The notes beneath the pieces are model-generated. The model searched no databases. It was not told the DNA's origin and was given only the letters and a program-made list of their open reading frames with translations. This document shows, one piece after another, positions 11,127 through 19,418 of a stretch of 64,000 nt of DNA (position 1 is its first letter; each line of letters opens with the position of its first letter). The stretch covers positions 2,666,001 to 2,730,000 of the forward strand of contig NZ_CP014306.1 of the NCBI RefSeq assembly GCF_001557535.2, in the 5' to 3' direction. The translations under genes and the position numbers were made by a program. This DNA is from Burkholderia sp. PAMC 26561 (GTDB taxonomy: Bacteria > Pseudomonadota > Gammaproteobacteria > Burkholderiales > Burkholderiaceae).

Positions 11127-12074
11127 ATGTCGAACCAATCGAATTATCCACGCGACCTGATCGGCTATGGCCGGCATCCCGTGCAGCCGAACTGGCCCGG
11201 GAACGCGCGCATCGCCGTGCAATTCGTGCTGAATTACGAAGAGGGCGGAGAGAACTGTGTTCTGCACGGCGATCCGGCATCCGAGCAATTTTTGTCGGAG
11301 ATCGTGGGCGCGGCTGCTTACCCGTCGCGTCACATGAGCATGGAATCCATCTATGAATACGGGTCGCGGGCGGGCGTGTGGCGCATTCTTCGCGAGTTCG
11401 AAAAGCGTGATTTGCCGCTGACCGTGTTTGGCGTTGGCATGGCGATTGAACGTCATCCGGATCTTGGACGTGCATTCGTCGAGCTGGGGCATGAAATTGC
11501 GTGCCATGGATATCGATGGATCCACTATCAGGACATGTCGCCCGAGAAGGAAGCGGAGCATATGCGTCTGGGCATGGAAGCCATCGAGCGCGTAACGGGC
11601 GTTAAACCGCTTGGCTGGTACACGGGACGTGACAGTCCCAATACGCACAGACTGGTAGCGGAGCACGGCGGCTTTCTCTACGACTCGGATTATTACGGCG
11701 ACGACTTGCCGTTCTGGATGGACGTGGAAGTAAGCGGCGGCGCAAAAACGCCGCAACTGATCGTTCCCTATACGCTCGATACCAACGACATGCGCTTCGC
11801 CACGCCGCAGGGTTTCAACACGGCGGAACAATTCTTCGTGTATCTGCGCGATGCATTCGACGTGCTTTACGAAGAAGGCAGCGAGGCGCCGAAGATGCTG
11901 TCCATCGGCATGCATTGCAGATTGCTCGGGCGTCCCGGGCGCTTTCGCGCGCTGCAGAGGTTCCTTGACCACATCGAACAATATGACCGCGTGTGGGTCA
12001 CGCGCCGCGTGGACATTGCGCGCCACTGGCGCGAACATCACCCGTATGAAGGTACGGCAGGAGCGAGCGCGTGA
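11127..12074 (+). CDS. puuE: Allantoinase PuuE, polysaccharide-deacetylase-like
   Basis: Hydrolyses allantoin to allantoate. This is the metal-independent allantoinase type built on the NodB/polysaccharide-deacetylase fold rather than the amidohydrolase AllB fold. It has 315 residues, starting with the typical YPRDLIGYGRHPVQPNWPG, then LNYEEGGE, the SRHMSMESIYEYGSRAG block and ACHGYRWIHY, all hallmarks of PuuE. 178 bases separate it from the racemase gene, so it could have its own promoter. Its stop overlaps the uraD start. Confidence 0.95.
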   Translation: MSNQSNYPRDLIGYGRHPVQPNWPGNARIAVQFVLNYEEGGENCVLHGDPASEQFLSEIVGAAAYPSRHMSMESIYEYGSRAGVWRILREFEKRDLPLTVFGVGMAIERHPDLGRAFVELGHEIACHGYRWIHYQDMSPEKEAEHMRLGMEAIERVTGVKPLGWYTGRDSPNTHRLVAEHGGFLYDSDYYGDDLPFWMDVEVSGGAKTPQLIVPYTLDTNDMRFATPQGFNTAEQFFVYLRDAFDVLYEEGSEAPKMLSIGMHCRLLGRPGRFRALQRFLDHIEQYDRVWVTRRVDIARHWREHHPYEGTAGASA

Positions 12075-12595
12075 TGACGACTACACGAATGACACTAGAA
12101 CAGCTTAACGCCGTGAACGCGGACGATTTCGTTGGCGCGCTGTCCGGCATCTTCGAACACTCGCGCTGGGTCGCGGAAGAGGCGGTGGCGAAGAGACCCT
12201 TTGCGAGCGTCGATGCGCTTTTTAAAACCATGGCATCCATAGTCGATAACGCCGGCGACGCGCGTCAGCTTGCGTTGATCAACGCTCACCCCGAGCTTGC
12301 GGGCAAGGCTGCGGTGCGTGGCGAACTCACGCACGAGTCCACGCGTGAGCAAAGCGGTGCGGGCCTCGATCTGTGCACGCAGGAAGAGTTCGACACCTTG
12401 CAGGCGCTCAACTCAGGCTATCGTGAGAAGTTCGGTTTTCCTTTTATCTTGGCCGTGCGCGGGTTTGATCGTCACGGCATCATCGCGAACTTCCAGGCGC
12501 GGCTTAATAACAGCCGCGATGTCGAGTTGCGCGAAAGTCTGCAGCAAATCTACCGGATAGCGCGCTTCAGGCTCGACGATCTGATCGTCGCCTGA
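12074..12595 (+). CDS. uraD: 2-oxo-4-hydroxy-4-carboxy-5-ureidoimidazoline decarboxylase
   Basis: Decarboxylates OHCU, the third step from urate, giving S-allantoin. It has 173 residues, all-helical family. The [17 protein letters not shown] stretch near residue 72 contains the conserved active-site His, and [13 protein letters not shown] follows; the C-terminal [14 protein letters not shown] is also family-typical. The ATG at 12074 overlaps the puuE stop; a GTG one codon earlier is an equally coupled alternative. Being inside the puuE-alc block links urate oxidation to allantoin use. Confidence 0.95.
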   Translation: MTTTRMTLEQLNAVNADDFVGALSGIFEHSRWVAEEAVAKRPFASVDALFKTMASIVDNAGDARQLALINAHPELAGKAAVRGELTHESTREQSGAGLDLCTQEEFDTLQALNSGYREKFGFPFILAVRGFDRHGIIANFQARLNNSRDVELRESLQQIYRIARFRLDDLIVA

Positions 12596-12632
12596 TGTCC
12601 GCGCGCCGCCTTCAACTCATACAAGGAACCTC

Positions 12633-13643
12633 ATGTCCATTCCGACACTCGATCCCAACGCTCCCGAATTCACGCGCCGTTATGTGAACCTCGCGGACCC
12701 GCGGCTTGGCGCGCAGGCGCTCGAAGCCAGCGACGATTTTTTTGCGCCCAAGGAGCGCATGTTGAATCCGGAGCCGGCTGTTTTCATCGTGGGCAAATTC
12801 GACGATAACGGCAAGTGGATGGACGGTTGGGAAACGCGCCGCAAGCGCGTGAGTGGTTACGACTGGTGTGTGGTGAAACTGGCGCGGCCGGGCGTGATCA
12901 AGGGGTTCGATATCGACACGAGCCACTTCACCGGCAACTTCCCGCCGGCGGCGTCCATTGAAGGCGCGCATGTAGCCGATGGCGCGCCAAACCAGTCGAC
13001 GAAGTGGACCGAGGTCGTGCCGTCCATGACCTTGCAGGGCAACACGCATCACTACGTGGATGTCGCGAATGAACAACCGTTCACGCATTTGCGCGTGAAC
13101 ATCTATCCCGATGGCGGTATTGCCCGGTTGCGCGTCTATGGTCAGCCGCAGCTCGACTGGAGCAGTGCGAGCCGCAGCGAATTGTTCGATCTCGCTGCCA
13201 TGGAAAATGGCGCGTATCTGGTTGGCACGAACAATCAGCATTTCGGCTTGGCGTCGACCTTGCTGATGCCGGGCCGCGGCGTGAACATGGGCGATGGCTG
13301 GGAAACGCGGCGTCGTCGTGAGCCGGGCAACGACTGGTGCATCGTCGCGTTGGCGCAGCCGGGCGTGATCAAGAAAATCGAAGTCGATACCGCGCATTTC
13401 AAGGGAAATTATCCTGACCGGTGTTCGCTGCAGGCCGCGTATGTGACGGGTGGAACCGACAGTTCGCTCGTTACGCAGGCTATGTTCTGGCCGGTGCTGC
13501 TTGGCGAGCAGAAGTTGCAGATGGACAAGCAGCACGGGTTTGAATCGGAGATTGCTGCACTGGGCCCTGTCACGCACGTGCGGTTCAACATTTATCCGGA
13601 TGGTGGCGTATCGCGGTTGCGCTTGTTCGGCACGCTGGCGTGA
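12633..13643 (+). CDS. alc: Allantoicase
   Basis: Cleaves allantoate to S-ureidoglycolate and urea. It has 336 residues formed by two homologous jelly-roll (discoidin-like) halves. The internal duplication is visible: [10 protein letters not shown] near residue 67 and [10 protein letters not shown] near 224, each followed by a DWC(V/I)V strand, and each half ends with [14 protein letters not shown](I/V). An AAGGAAC ribosome site precedes the ATG. It lies 37 bases after uraD and is followed by allA, the enzyme for its product. Confidence 0.96.
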   Translation: MSIPTLDPNAPEFTRRYVNLADPRLGAQALEASDDFFAPKERMLNPEPAVFIVGKFDDNGKWMDGWETRRKRVSGYDWCVVKLARPGVIKGFDIDTSHFTGNFPPAASIEGAHVADGAPNQSTKWTEVVPSMTLQGNTHHYVDVANEQPFTHLRVNIYPDGGIARLRVYGQPQLDWSSASRSELFDLAAMENGAYLVGTNNQHFGLASTLLMPGRGVNMGDGWETRRRREPGNDWCIVALAQPGVIKKIEVDTAHFKGNYPDRCSLQAAYVTGGTDSSLVTQAMFWPVLLGEQKLQMDKQHGFESEIAALGPVTHVRFNIYPDGGVSRLRLFGTLA

Positions 13644-13668
13644 AGTTCATGATGAAGCAGGTCCTGCG

Positions 13669-14175
13669 ATGAAAAAGTTGGCAGTTGAACCGTTGACCAA
13701 GGCAGCCTTCGAGCCGTTCGGCGATGTCATCGAGCTCGAGGGCGCGAAGCAGATCCCGATCAACCTCGGGACGACGATGCGCTTCCATGATCTGGCTCGT
13801 ATCGATGTGGAAGACGAAGGTGGACGGACGCTGGTGAACCTGTTCCGCGGGCAGCCGCGGGTGCTGCCGTTCGAGGTATCGATGCTCGAGCGGCATCCTT
13901 TGGGAAGTCAGGCGTTTGTGCCGCTCAACGATCGACCGTACCTGGTCGTGGTGGCGCCGGCTGGCGAGTTGAAACCTTCTGCTATTCGCGCGTTTGTGAC
14001 GCGCGGGTGGCAGGGCGTGAATTACGCGAAGGGAGTCTGGCATCACCCGTTGATTGCACTTGATGAAGTGAGTGACTTCATCGTGGTTGATCGTGGCGGT
14101 GATGGGGTCAACCTCAATGAGCAGCAACTGGAAGAATCGCTCTGGTTGATGGACGAGGACTTCGGTCGTACCTGA
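13669..14175 (+). CDS. allA: Ureidoglycolate lyase
   Basis: Splits ureidoglycolate into glyoxylate and urea, the last step of the ureide pathway here. It has 168 residues with the cupin-like fold of the family. [19 protein letters not shown] near residue 57 and [13 protein letters not shown] near residue 120 carry the conserved catalytic and binding residues. The ATG at 13669 lies 25 bases after alc; a much longer frame from 13450 would overlap alc and is not credible. No glyoxylate carboligase or urease gene is visible in the window, so downstream use of glyoxylate and urea is encoded elsewhere. Confidence 0.95.
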   Translation: MKKLAVEPLTKAAFEPFGDVIELEGAKQIPINLGTTMRFHDLARIDVEDEGGRTLVNLFRGQPRVLPFEVSMLERHPLGSQAFVPLNDRPYLVVVAPAGELKPSAIRAFVTRGWQGVNYAKGVWHHPLIALDEVSDFIVVDRGGDGVNLNEQQLEESLWLMDEDFGRT

Positions 14176-14195
14176 CTAGAGTATTTGCGTGAACG

Positions 14196-14234
14196 AAAAG
14201 CAGCGAGCCGGTTCAACCCGTGCCGCTGCTTTTT
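14196..14234 (+). terminator. Rho-independent terminator after allA
   Basis: AAAAGCAGCG at 14196-14205 pairs with CGCTGCTTTT at 14224-14233 around an 18-base loop that contains a small inner GGTT/AACC pairing, and a T-rich tail follows. It ends the GntR-to-allA transcript 20 bases after the stop. Confidence 0.8.
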
Positions 14235-14363
14235 GCTTTACTGGATTTGTTTGAAGGTGTTTCAGAGGCTCAGCTAACTAAGCGAACATTTGATCAAGCC
14301 ATAGATCGCAAACGAAGGATTCGGTCATACCAAGCCCTATGTGCATTGGAACTAGCCCGAGAC

Positions 14364-14641
14364 CACTGGTGGCGAAGCGTGTGGATGTAAGAGTTCGGAG
14401 GGGGAGGGGTTCAAGTGTCGGTGGTTATGGCGTCGAGCGTTCTTCTGAAATACCAAACAGTTTGGAACCGCACGCTCGGGACACTTATGAGCCATCGGTT
14501 GAGAGGCGTTTTCTTTGCTTCGTTTCTTTTTCGCCGTTGGAAAAAGAAATGAAGTCCCGCCACGGACAGTGGCTAATAGTGTTCAAGAAATCAGCCAAGA
14601 CAAACCGCGCGAGAACCTGGACAGCAGCAACCCGGCATAAC
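14364..14641 (+). repeat. Dispersed intergenic repeat, copy A
   Basis: This 278-base stretch matches 24700-24975 in the same orientation. Both begin with CACTGGTGGCGAAGCGTGTGG and share interrupted blocks throughout. A core of 60 bases, 14496-14555, is identical in the two copies. The core folds as a 16-base-pair hairpin, 14517-14532 with 14540-14555 (two G-U pairs), around a GCCGTTG loop. A 21-codon frame (14487-14552) with residues RGVFFASFLFRRWKKK runs over it, but its ATG is not kept in copy B. There is no transposase and no obvious target duplication. It sits between the allA terminator and the 3' end of puuD. Confidence 0.85.
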
Positions 14642-14709
14642 CGAGCACCGAGCTACTGCCATCAACCGTCCAGGCCCCGCGCAACAAACCAAACCAGTGC
14701 GAACGAAAG

Positions 14710-15903
14710 TTACTTCAAAGCCCCGCCTTGAAACCACGCAGCGATCTTGGCCCGTTCGGCATCGGTCATCTGCGTGACGTTCCCAAGCGGCATTGCTTTG
14801 AGCACCACAGCCTGCTGATAGACCCGTTGCGCGTTCATCGAAATAGCATCCGGCGTATCAAGCAAAACCCCTGCGGGCGCGGCGCCCATCATCGTAGGAT
14901 GTGCAGCATGACAGGTCGCGCAACGCTGCTGCAGGATCGGCTCAATATCGGCAACCCGCACAACCGGCGCACCCGCCACTGGCGCAACAGTCGGCACAGC
15001 CTTCGGCATGGTCCACGCAAATGCACCGAACATCAGCAACACGCCAATCACAGGCAAATACCACAACACCTGCCCACGATGCCGCATCACAAAGAACTGC
15101 CGAATCAGCGCACCGGCCAGCATGATGATCAGCAACACGGCCCAGTTATACGGATGCGTGTAAGTCATCGCGTAGTGATTCGACAGCATCACGAACACCA
15201 CCGGCAACGTGAAATAGGTGTTGTGCACCGAACGCTGCTTGCCGCGCTTGCCATAAATGGCATTGGGCACCTGGCCTTTGAGCATGGCATCGACCATCTT
15301 GCGCTGGCCGGGGATGATCACGAAAAACACGTTCGCCGACATGATCGTGGCAAGCGTCGCGCCGGTAATCAGATAAGCGGCGCGTCCAGCGAACACATGA
15401 CATGCCAACCACGCCGCGATGATCACGTAAGCGCCAACACAGATGCCCAGCAACCGGTCGCGATTCCCGAGCAGGCGGCACAGCGAGTCATAAACAATCC
15501 AGCCCGCAAGCAGGAAACCCAGCGCTGACGAAACGGCAACGACCGGCCCCATGTCGAGCACGTTTTTATCGATGAGATACGTGCTCGGCGAGAACAGATA
15601 CAACACCATGAAGAGCCCGAAGCCGGACATCCACGTGGTGTACGAAGGCCACTTCGACCAGTGCAAATCCTCGGGCATGTTCTCCGGCGCGACGGTGTAT
15701 TTCTGCATGTTGTAAAACCCGCCGCCATGCACGTGCCACAACTCGCCGAATACGCCGCGCTTCGTCGCGGCAGGGTCCTTCGCCGGTTTCAGGCTGTTAT
15801 CGAGCGCCACGAAATAGAAGGACTCGCCAATCCACGCAATCGCCACAATGACATGCAGCCAGCGCAACGCGAGATTAAGCCAGTCAACAATAAAACCTTG
15901 CAT
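14710..15903 (-). CDS. puuD: Urate hydroxylase PuuD, membrane protein with cytochrome c domain
   Basis: Oxidises urate to 5-hydroxyisourate in the inner membrane. It has 397 residues with a multi-span N-terminal part (WLNLALRWLHVIVAIAWIGE at the start, then about eight hydrophobic segments) and a C-terminal c-type cytochrome domain with heme motif CATCH near residue 330. This architecture is distinct from soluble uricase and from the flavoprotein HpxO. It is convergent with allA and followed on the same strand, in transcription order, by no other gene; uraH lies upstream of it, so uraH-puuD likely form a unit. The start follows GGAGACG. Confidence 0.94.
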   Translation of the reverse strand: MQGFIVDWLNLALRWLHVIVAIAWIGESFYFVALDNSLKPAKDPAATKRGVFGELWHVHGGGFYNMQKYTVAPENMPEDLHWSKWPSYTTWMSGFGLFMVLYLFSPSTYLIDKNVLDMGPVVAVSSALGFLLAGWIVYDSLCRLLGNRDRLLGICVGAYVIIAAWLACHVFAGRAAYLITGATLATIMSANVFFVIIPGQRKMVDAMLKGQVPNAIYGKRGKQRSVHNTYFTLPVVFVMLSNHYAMTYTHPYNWAVLLIIMLAGALIRQFFVMRHRGQVLWYLPVIGVLLMFGAFAWTMPKAVPTVAPVAGAPVVRVADIEPILQQRCATCHAAHPTMMGAAPAGVLLDTPDAISMNAQRVYQQAVVLKAMPLGNVTQMTDAERAKIAAWFQGGALK

Positions 15904-15973
15904 GAAACGTCTCCACCACGAATTCTTTAATCAAGCCTCAAAGGCCAGCTCTTGAGCAAAACTCCGATCAACC

Positions 15974-16327
15974 TCAGCTTCCGCGATACGTGCTGTAAGC
16001 CCATGGCGATAAAAGCAGCGGCACGTGATAGTGCGAGGTGGCATCGGCCACACCGAAACGCAGCACCACGCGATCCACGAATCGTGGCTCGGGCAGCGTT
16101 ACGCCACTGGCAGCGAAATAATCGCCTGCGTGGAACACGAGCTCGTATTCGCCTGTGACGAATGCACCGTCCTGAAGCAACGGAGCGTCGCAACGCCCGT
16201 CGGAGTTGGTTTGGGTGGTGAGAAGTGAACGCCGGGTTTCACCGGCAAGAACGAAGAGTTCGACTTTGATGCCGGCGCCGGGACGGCCGTGCGCGGTATC
16301 GAGTACGTGGGTTGTTAGCTTGCCCAT
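15974..16327 (-). CDS. uraH: 5-hydroxyisourate hydrolase (transthyretin-like)
   Basis: Opens the ring of 5-hydroxyisourate, the PuuD product, to OHCU. It has 117 residues. The N-terminal LTTHVLDTAHGRPG with the active-site His near residue 7, the central Arg region, and the diagnostic C-terminal SPWAYSTYRGS are all present; the YRGS end separates HIU hydrolases from true transthyretin. The start at 16327 was chosen over a longer frame to 16411 because AGGACA lies about ten bases before it and the family starts here. No signal peptide is visible, so it is cytosolic. It is transcribed toward puuD. Confidence 0.95.
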   Translation of the reverse strand: MGKLTTHVLDTAHGRPGAGIKVELFVLAGETRRSLLTTQTNSDGRCDAPLLQDGAFVTGEYELVFHAGDYFAASGVTLPEPRFVDRVVLRFGVADATSHYHVPLLLSPWAYSTYRGS

Positions 16328-16807
16328 TCGCGTTGTCCTTGTAGTGTGCGAGGAGCGGCTGCGCATCGAACCGTCTGGAACAGACTTCAGCGGCGGATCG
16401 AGGCTCCACAATCGTGGCTACATACCCGTCGGCGTGAGTGGATGCGCGCCGTGTTCAGCATTGTAAAAAGTTGCCGTGATCATAACGCCCGCGATAAGCA
16501 AGATAATCCGCAGCACATGAGCGAAAACCCTGCATTGCGGGCGAGAACGGCCATGCGTTCCAACCCTTTTTCATCGCTTCCCGCCGATGCTACCTGCGCC
16601 AAAATTCACCATCATATTGAGTCTGTGAAGACAACTATGGCGGCGTTCGCATTGTCAGGGGCTTTTTGGCTTGTGACAGTGAGGCCTTGCACAGCGCGGC
16701 TGGCTGGCATCCCGAAGACGGCGATCGACGCTGGGTAACCGGGTGAATACGCGAAGTCGAGTGTTATCTTCGCGCCCTCGGAAAACAGTGAAGCAGCGGA
16801 GATCAAT
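16328..16807. other. Divergent regulatory gap between uraH and the deaminase gene
   Basis: 480 bases with no credible gene; a 130-codon frame across 16346-16738 has no family features and no ribosome site. As uraH-puuD run left and the deaminase runs right, both promoters should lie here. I found neither the GntR-type ATTGTTGACAAT motif nor a clean LysR-type dyad. Confidence 0.55.
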
Positions 16808-18178
16808 ATGCAACAGAAGCAAAAAACCTTGCTGGTAAAGAATGCGCAGGTGCTCGTGACCATGGACGACGCACGGCGTGAGATTCGCGACGGCGGATTG
16901 TTTATCGAAGGCAACCGGATCGTGGCCGTTGGGCCGACGAGCGAGTTGCCGCAGGACGCAGACGAAGTGCTGGACATGGCGGGCCATCTGGTGATTCCGG
17001 GTCTCGTCAACACGCATCACCATATGTACCAGAGCCTGACGCGGGCCGTGCCGGCAGCGCAGAACGCCGAGTTGTTCGGCTGGCTCACGAGCCTCTACAA
17101 AATCTGGGCGAACCTGACGCCGGAAATGATCGAGGTGTCGACGCTCACCGCCATGGCCGAGTTGCTGCTCTCGGGCTGCACGACGTCGAGCGATCACCTC
17201 TACATTTATCCGAACGGCGCGCGGCTCGATGACAGCATTGCGTCGGCGCAGCAAATTGGCATGCGTTTTCATGCGGCGCGCGGCAGCATGAGCGTCGGGC
17301 AAAAAGACGGCGGATTGCCGCCGGATTCAGTGGTCGAGAAAGAAGACGCGATCCTGAAAGACACGCAGCGCCTGATCGAGGCATATAACGACACAGGCCG
17401 TTACGCGATGCTGCGCGTCGTCGTGGCGCCATGCTCGCCGTTTTCAGTGAGCCGCGAGTTGATGCGCGATTCGGCTGTACTGGCGCGGGAGTATGGGGTA
17501 TCGATGCACACGCATCTCGCCGAGAACGTGAATGACGTCACGTACAGCCGCGGGAAGTTCGGCATGTCGCCGGCCGAATACGCGGAGGATCTGGGCTGGG
17601 TCGGACCGGATGTGTGGCACGCGCATTGTGTGCAGCTCGACCGCGCGGGTATCGAATTGTTTGGACGCACCGGGACGGGCGTGGCGCACTGTCCGTGTTC
17701 GAACATGCGGCTGGCATCGGGCATTGCGCCAATTCGTGCGATGCGTGATGCCGGCGTGAGCGTGGGCATCGGCGTGGATGGATCGGCATCGAATGATGGC
17801 GCACAGATGGTCGCCGAAGTACGGCAAGCCATGTTATTGCAGCGCGTGGGGTTTGGTCCCGACGCCATGGGCGCACGCGAAGCCCTGGAGATCGCCACGC
17901 TTGGCGGCGCAAAAGTACTGGGCCGCGACGATATCGGCGCGTTGGCGCCGGGCATGGCCGCGGATTTCGTGTCGTTCGATCTAAGCCATCACGCTTTCGC
18001 CGGCGCGCTGCACGATCCCGTCGCGGCGCTGGTTTTCTGCGCGCCGTCGCAGGTGGCGACGAGTGTTATCGATGGAAAGGTGGTCGTGCGTCACGGTCAG
18101 TTGACGACCGTCGATCTGGGTCCGATCGTCGAGCGTCATAACCGGCTGGCGGGAAAGCTGATGGAAATGGCCCGCTAG
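16808..18178 (+). CDS. 8-oxoguanine deaminase-type amidohydrolase
   Basis: Metal-dependent deaminase of 456 residues in the cytosine/guanine deaminase-like amidohydrolase superfamily. Metal ligands are visible: NTHHHMYQSL near residue 70, MHTHLAEN near 235, HAHCVQLDR near 272 and the metal-binding Asp in GVDGSASND near 322. The overall sequence resembles the enzymes annotated as 8-oxoguanine deaminase, which convert 8-oxoguanine to urate. That would feed directly into PuuD. Plain guanine deaminase or another deaminating role is the alternative. The stop is 15 bases from the end of the convergent LysR gene. Confidence 0.88.
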   Translation: MQQKQKTLLVKNAQVLVTMDDARREIRDGGLFIEGNRIVAVGPTSELPQDADEVLDMAGHLVIPGLVNTHHHMYQSLTRAVPAAQNAELFGWLTSLYKIWANLTPEMIEVSTLTAMAELLLSGCTTSSDHLYIYPNGARLDDSIASAQQIGMRFHAARGSMSVGQKDGGLPPDSVVEKEDAILKDTQRLIEAYNDTGRYAMLRVVVAPCSPFSVSRELMRDSAVLAREYGVSMHTHLAENVNDVTYSRGKFGMSPAEYAEDLGWVGPDVWHAHCVQLDRAGIELFGRTGTGVAHCPCSNMRLASGIAPIRAMRDAGVSVGIGVDGSASNDGAQMVAEVRQAMLLQRVGFGPDAMGAREALEIATLGGAKVLGRDDIGALAPGMAADFVSFDLSHHAFAGALHDPVAALVFCAPSQVATSVIDGKVVVRHGQLTTVDLGPIVERHNRLAGKLMEMAR

Positions 18179-18193
18179 GGCCTCGGGAAAGGA

Positions 18194-19126
18194 TCAGGGA
18201 ACATCGATCAGCGAGCGCGTGGCATCGGCGACCAGGTGACGCAGCCACCGTACTTCGTCGGAGTAATGGCAGCGCTCGTGCCACAACTGGTAATACTGCA
18301 TTGGCGGGAAATCGAGCGGGGCGGGCACCACGGTCAGCGGCAGGAACTTCGCGTAGTGATCCGCAAAAAGGCGGGTGGTCGTGAACACGAGGTCCGACTT
18401 GATCAGCACGTACGGCGCGAGATTGAAGTAGGGCAGCGTGACGACCACATGGCGCTTGAGGCGCTCGCGTGCCAGATGGACATCGATCGCACCGCGCTGG
18501 CCCACGGAATAAGGCGTGGGCGCGAGATGCGGCGCGTTGAGGTACTGGTCGAGTGTGAGCGCGCCGCGACGCGCAAACGGATGATTGGAACTGACAAGGC
18601 ACACGATCTTGTCGACAAAAAGATTCGAGAGATGCAGTTGTTCTGGCGGCTCGGGCCAGTTGCCCACAACGATGTCGAGCTTGCCTTCTTCCAGCGCGAG
18701 TTCGTAGTCGAAAGCGGGACCGAGCGAATGAAATTCGAGCGTGGCGTTGGGCGCAGCAATGCGAAAGCGCTCGACCACGGTGGGCACGAACAACACGTTC
18801 AGGTAATCAGGACAGCCAATCCGATAACACCGCACCGAAGTCGACGGTTCGAAATTATGTTGCTGGACCTTGATGCGTTCGATCTCGCGCAGTGCGTTTT
18901 GCGTGGGTTCGAGCAGGCGCAGACCGTATTCGGTCGGGACCATGCCTGCTTTGCCGCGCACGAGCAGCGGATCTCCGGTGATATCGCGCAGACGCCGGAG
19001 CGCCGCGCTGATGGCGGGTTGCGACTGATTCAACTTCACGGCCGCGCGTGTGACGCTGCGTTCCATGAGAAGGGTGTGCAGGACGCGTAACAAGTAAGTA
19101 TCGATTGCTTCGCGTTGCTGACTCAT
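18194..19126 (-). CDS. LysR-family transcriptional regulator
   Basis: Regulator of 310 residues. The N-terminal helix-turn-helix spans roughly residues 12-70 with the LysR recognition segment NQSQPAISAALRRLRDITGDPLLVR, in the NodD/PcpR-like style, and the remainder is the periplasmic-binding-protein-like effector domain. It is divergent from the BMP-type transporter operon and convergent with the deaminase gene, so it probably senses a purine compound and controls one or both. GGAGAG lies just before the ATG, and two inverted repeats occupy the intergenic region. Confidence 0.92.
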   Translation of the reverse strand: MSQQREAIDTYLLRVLHTLLMERSVTRAAVKLNQSQPAISAALRRLRDITGDPLLVRGKAGMVPTEYGLRLLEPTQNALREIERIKVQQHNFEPSTSVRCYRIGCPDYLNVLFVPTVVERFRIAAPNATLEFHSLGPAFDYELALEEGKLDIVVGNWPEPPEQLHLSNLFVDKIVCLVSSNHPFARRGALTLDQYLNAPHLAPTPYSVGQRGAIDVHLARERLKRHVVVTLPYFNLAPYVLIKSDLVFTTTRLFADHYAKFLPLTVVPAPLDFPPMQYYQLWHERCHYSDEVRWLRHLVADATRSLIDVP

Positions 19127-19142
19127 GTTCTCTCCAATATAC

Positions 19143-19159
19143 GGTCTAGCTGATAGACC
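19143..19159. promoter_or_regulatory. LysR-type dyad upstream of the LysR gene
   Basis: GGTCTA-GCTGA-TAGACC is a perfect 6-base inverted repeat with a five-base spacer and contains the LysR-type T-N11-A pattern. It lies 17-33 bases before the LysR start codon, in the divergent promoter region, where an autoregulatory LysR site is expected. Confidence 0.55.
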
Positions 19160-19170
19160 AAGGTGCGGGA

Positions 19171-19188
19171 CATATTGTTTTTAATATG
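19171..19188. promoter_or_regulatory. A-T rich inverted repeat facing the transporter operon
   Basis: CATATT-GTTTTT-AATATG is a perfect 6-base inverted repeat with a six-base spacer, 12 bases from the dyad at 19143. It may be the activation half-site of the same LysR protein, or just an A-T rich promoter element. Confidence 0.4.
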
Positions 19189-19418
19189 ACACATTCATGG
19201 CGTCAAGACAGACATACCCGAAAGCAAGTTCGTTGCAAGCTTTGCAACAGCCGTTTGTTGCTTGGAAGTGACTTCAATGTGGCGTTATCACGCGCACTAT
19301 TTTGAGCAATCGACGCCCCGCACCATTTTGGGTATCTTTTCCTCGCAGACTGCTTGTTTCCGTTGCTGCCTGACCGGTTACCCCGGTTTTGCGCAATTTC
19401 CGCACTTTCTGAGTCCAT

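Noticed and set aside
14364..14641. Insertion sequence interpretation of the repeat
   Set aside because: No transposase, no terminal inverted repeats that I could see and no target duplication; kept as a repeat only.
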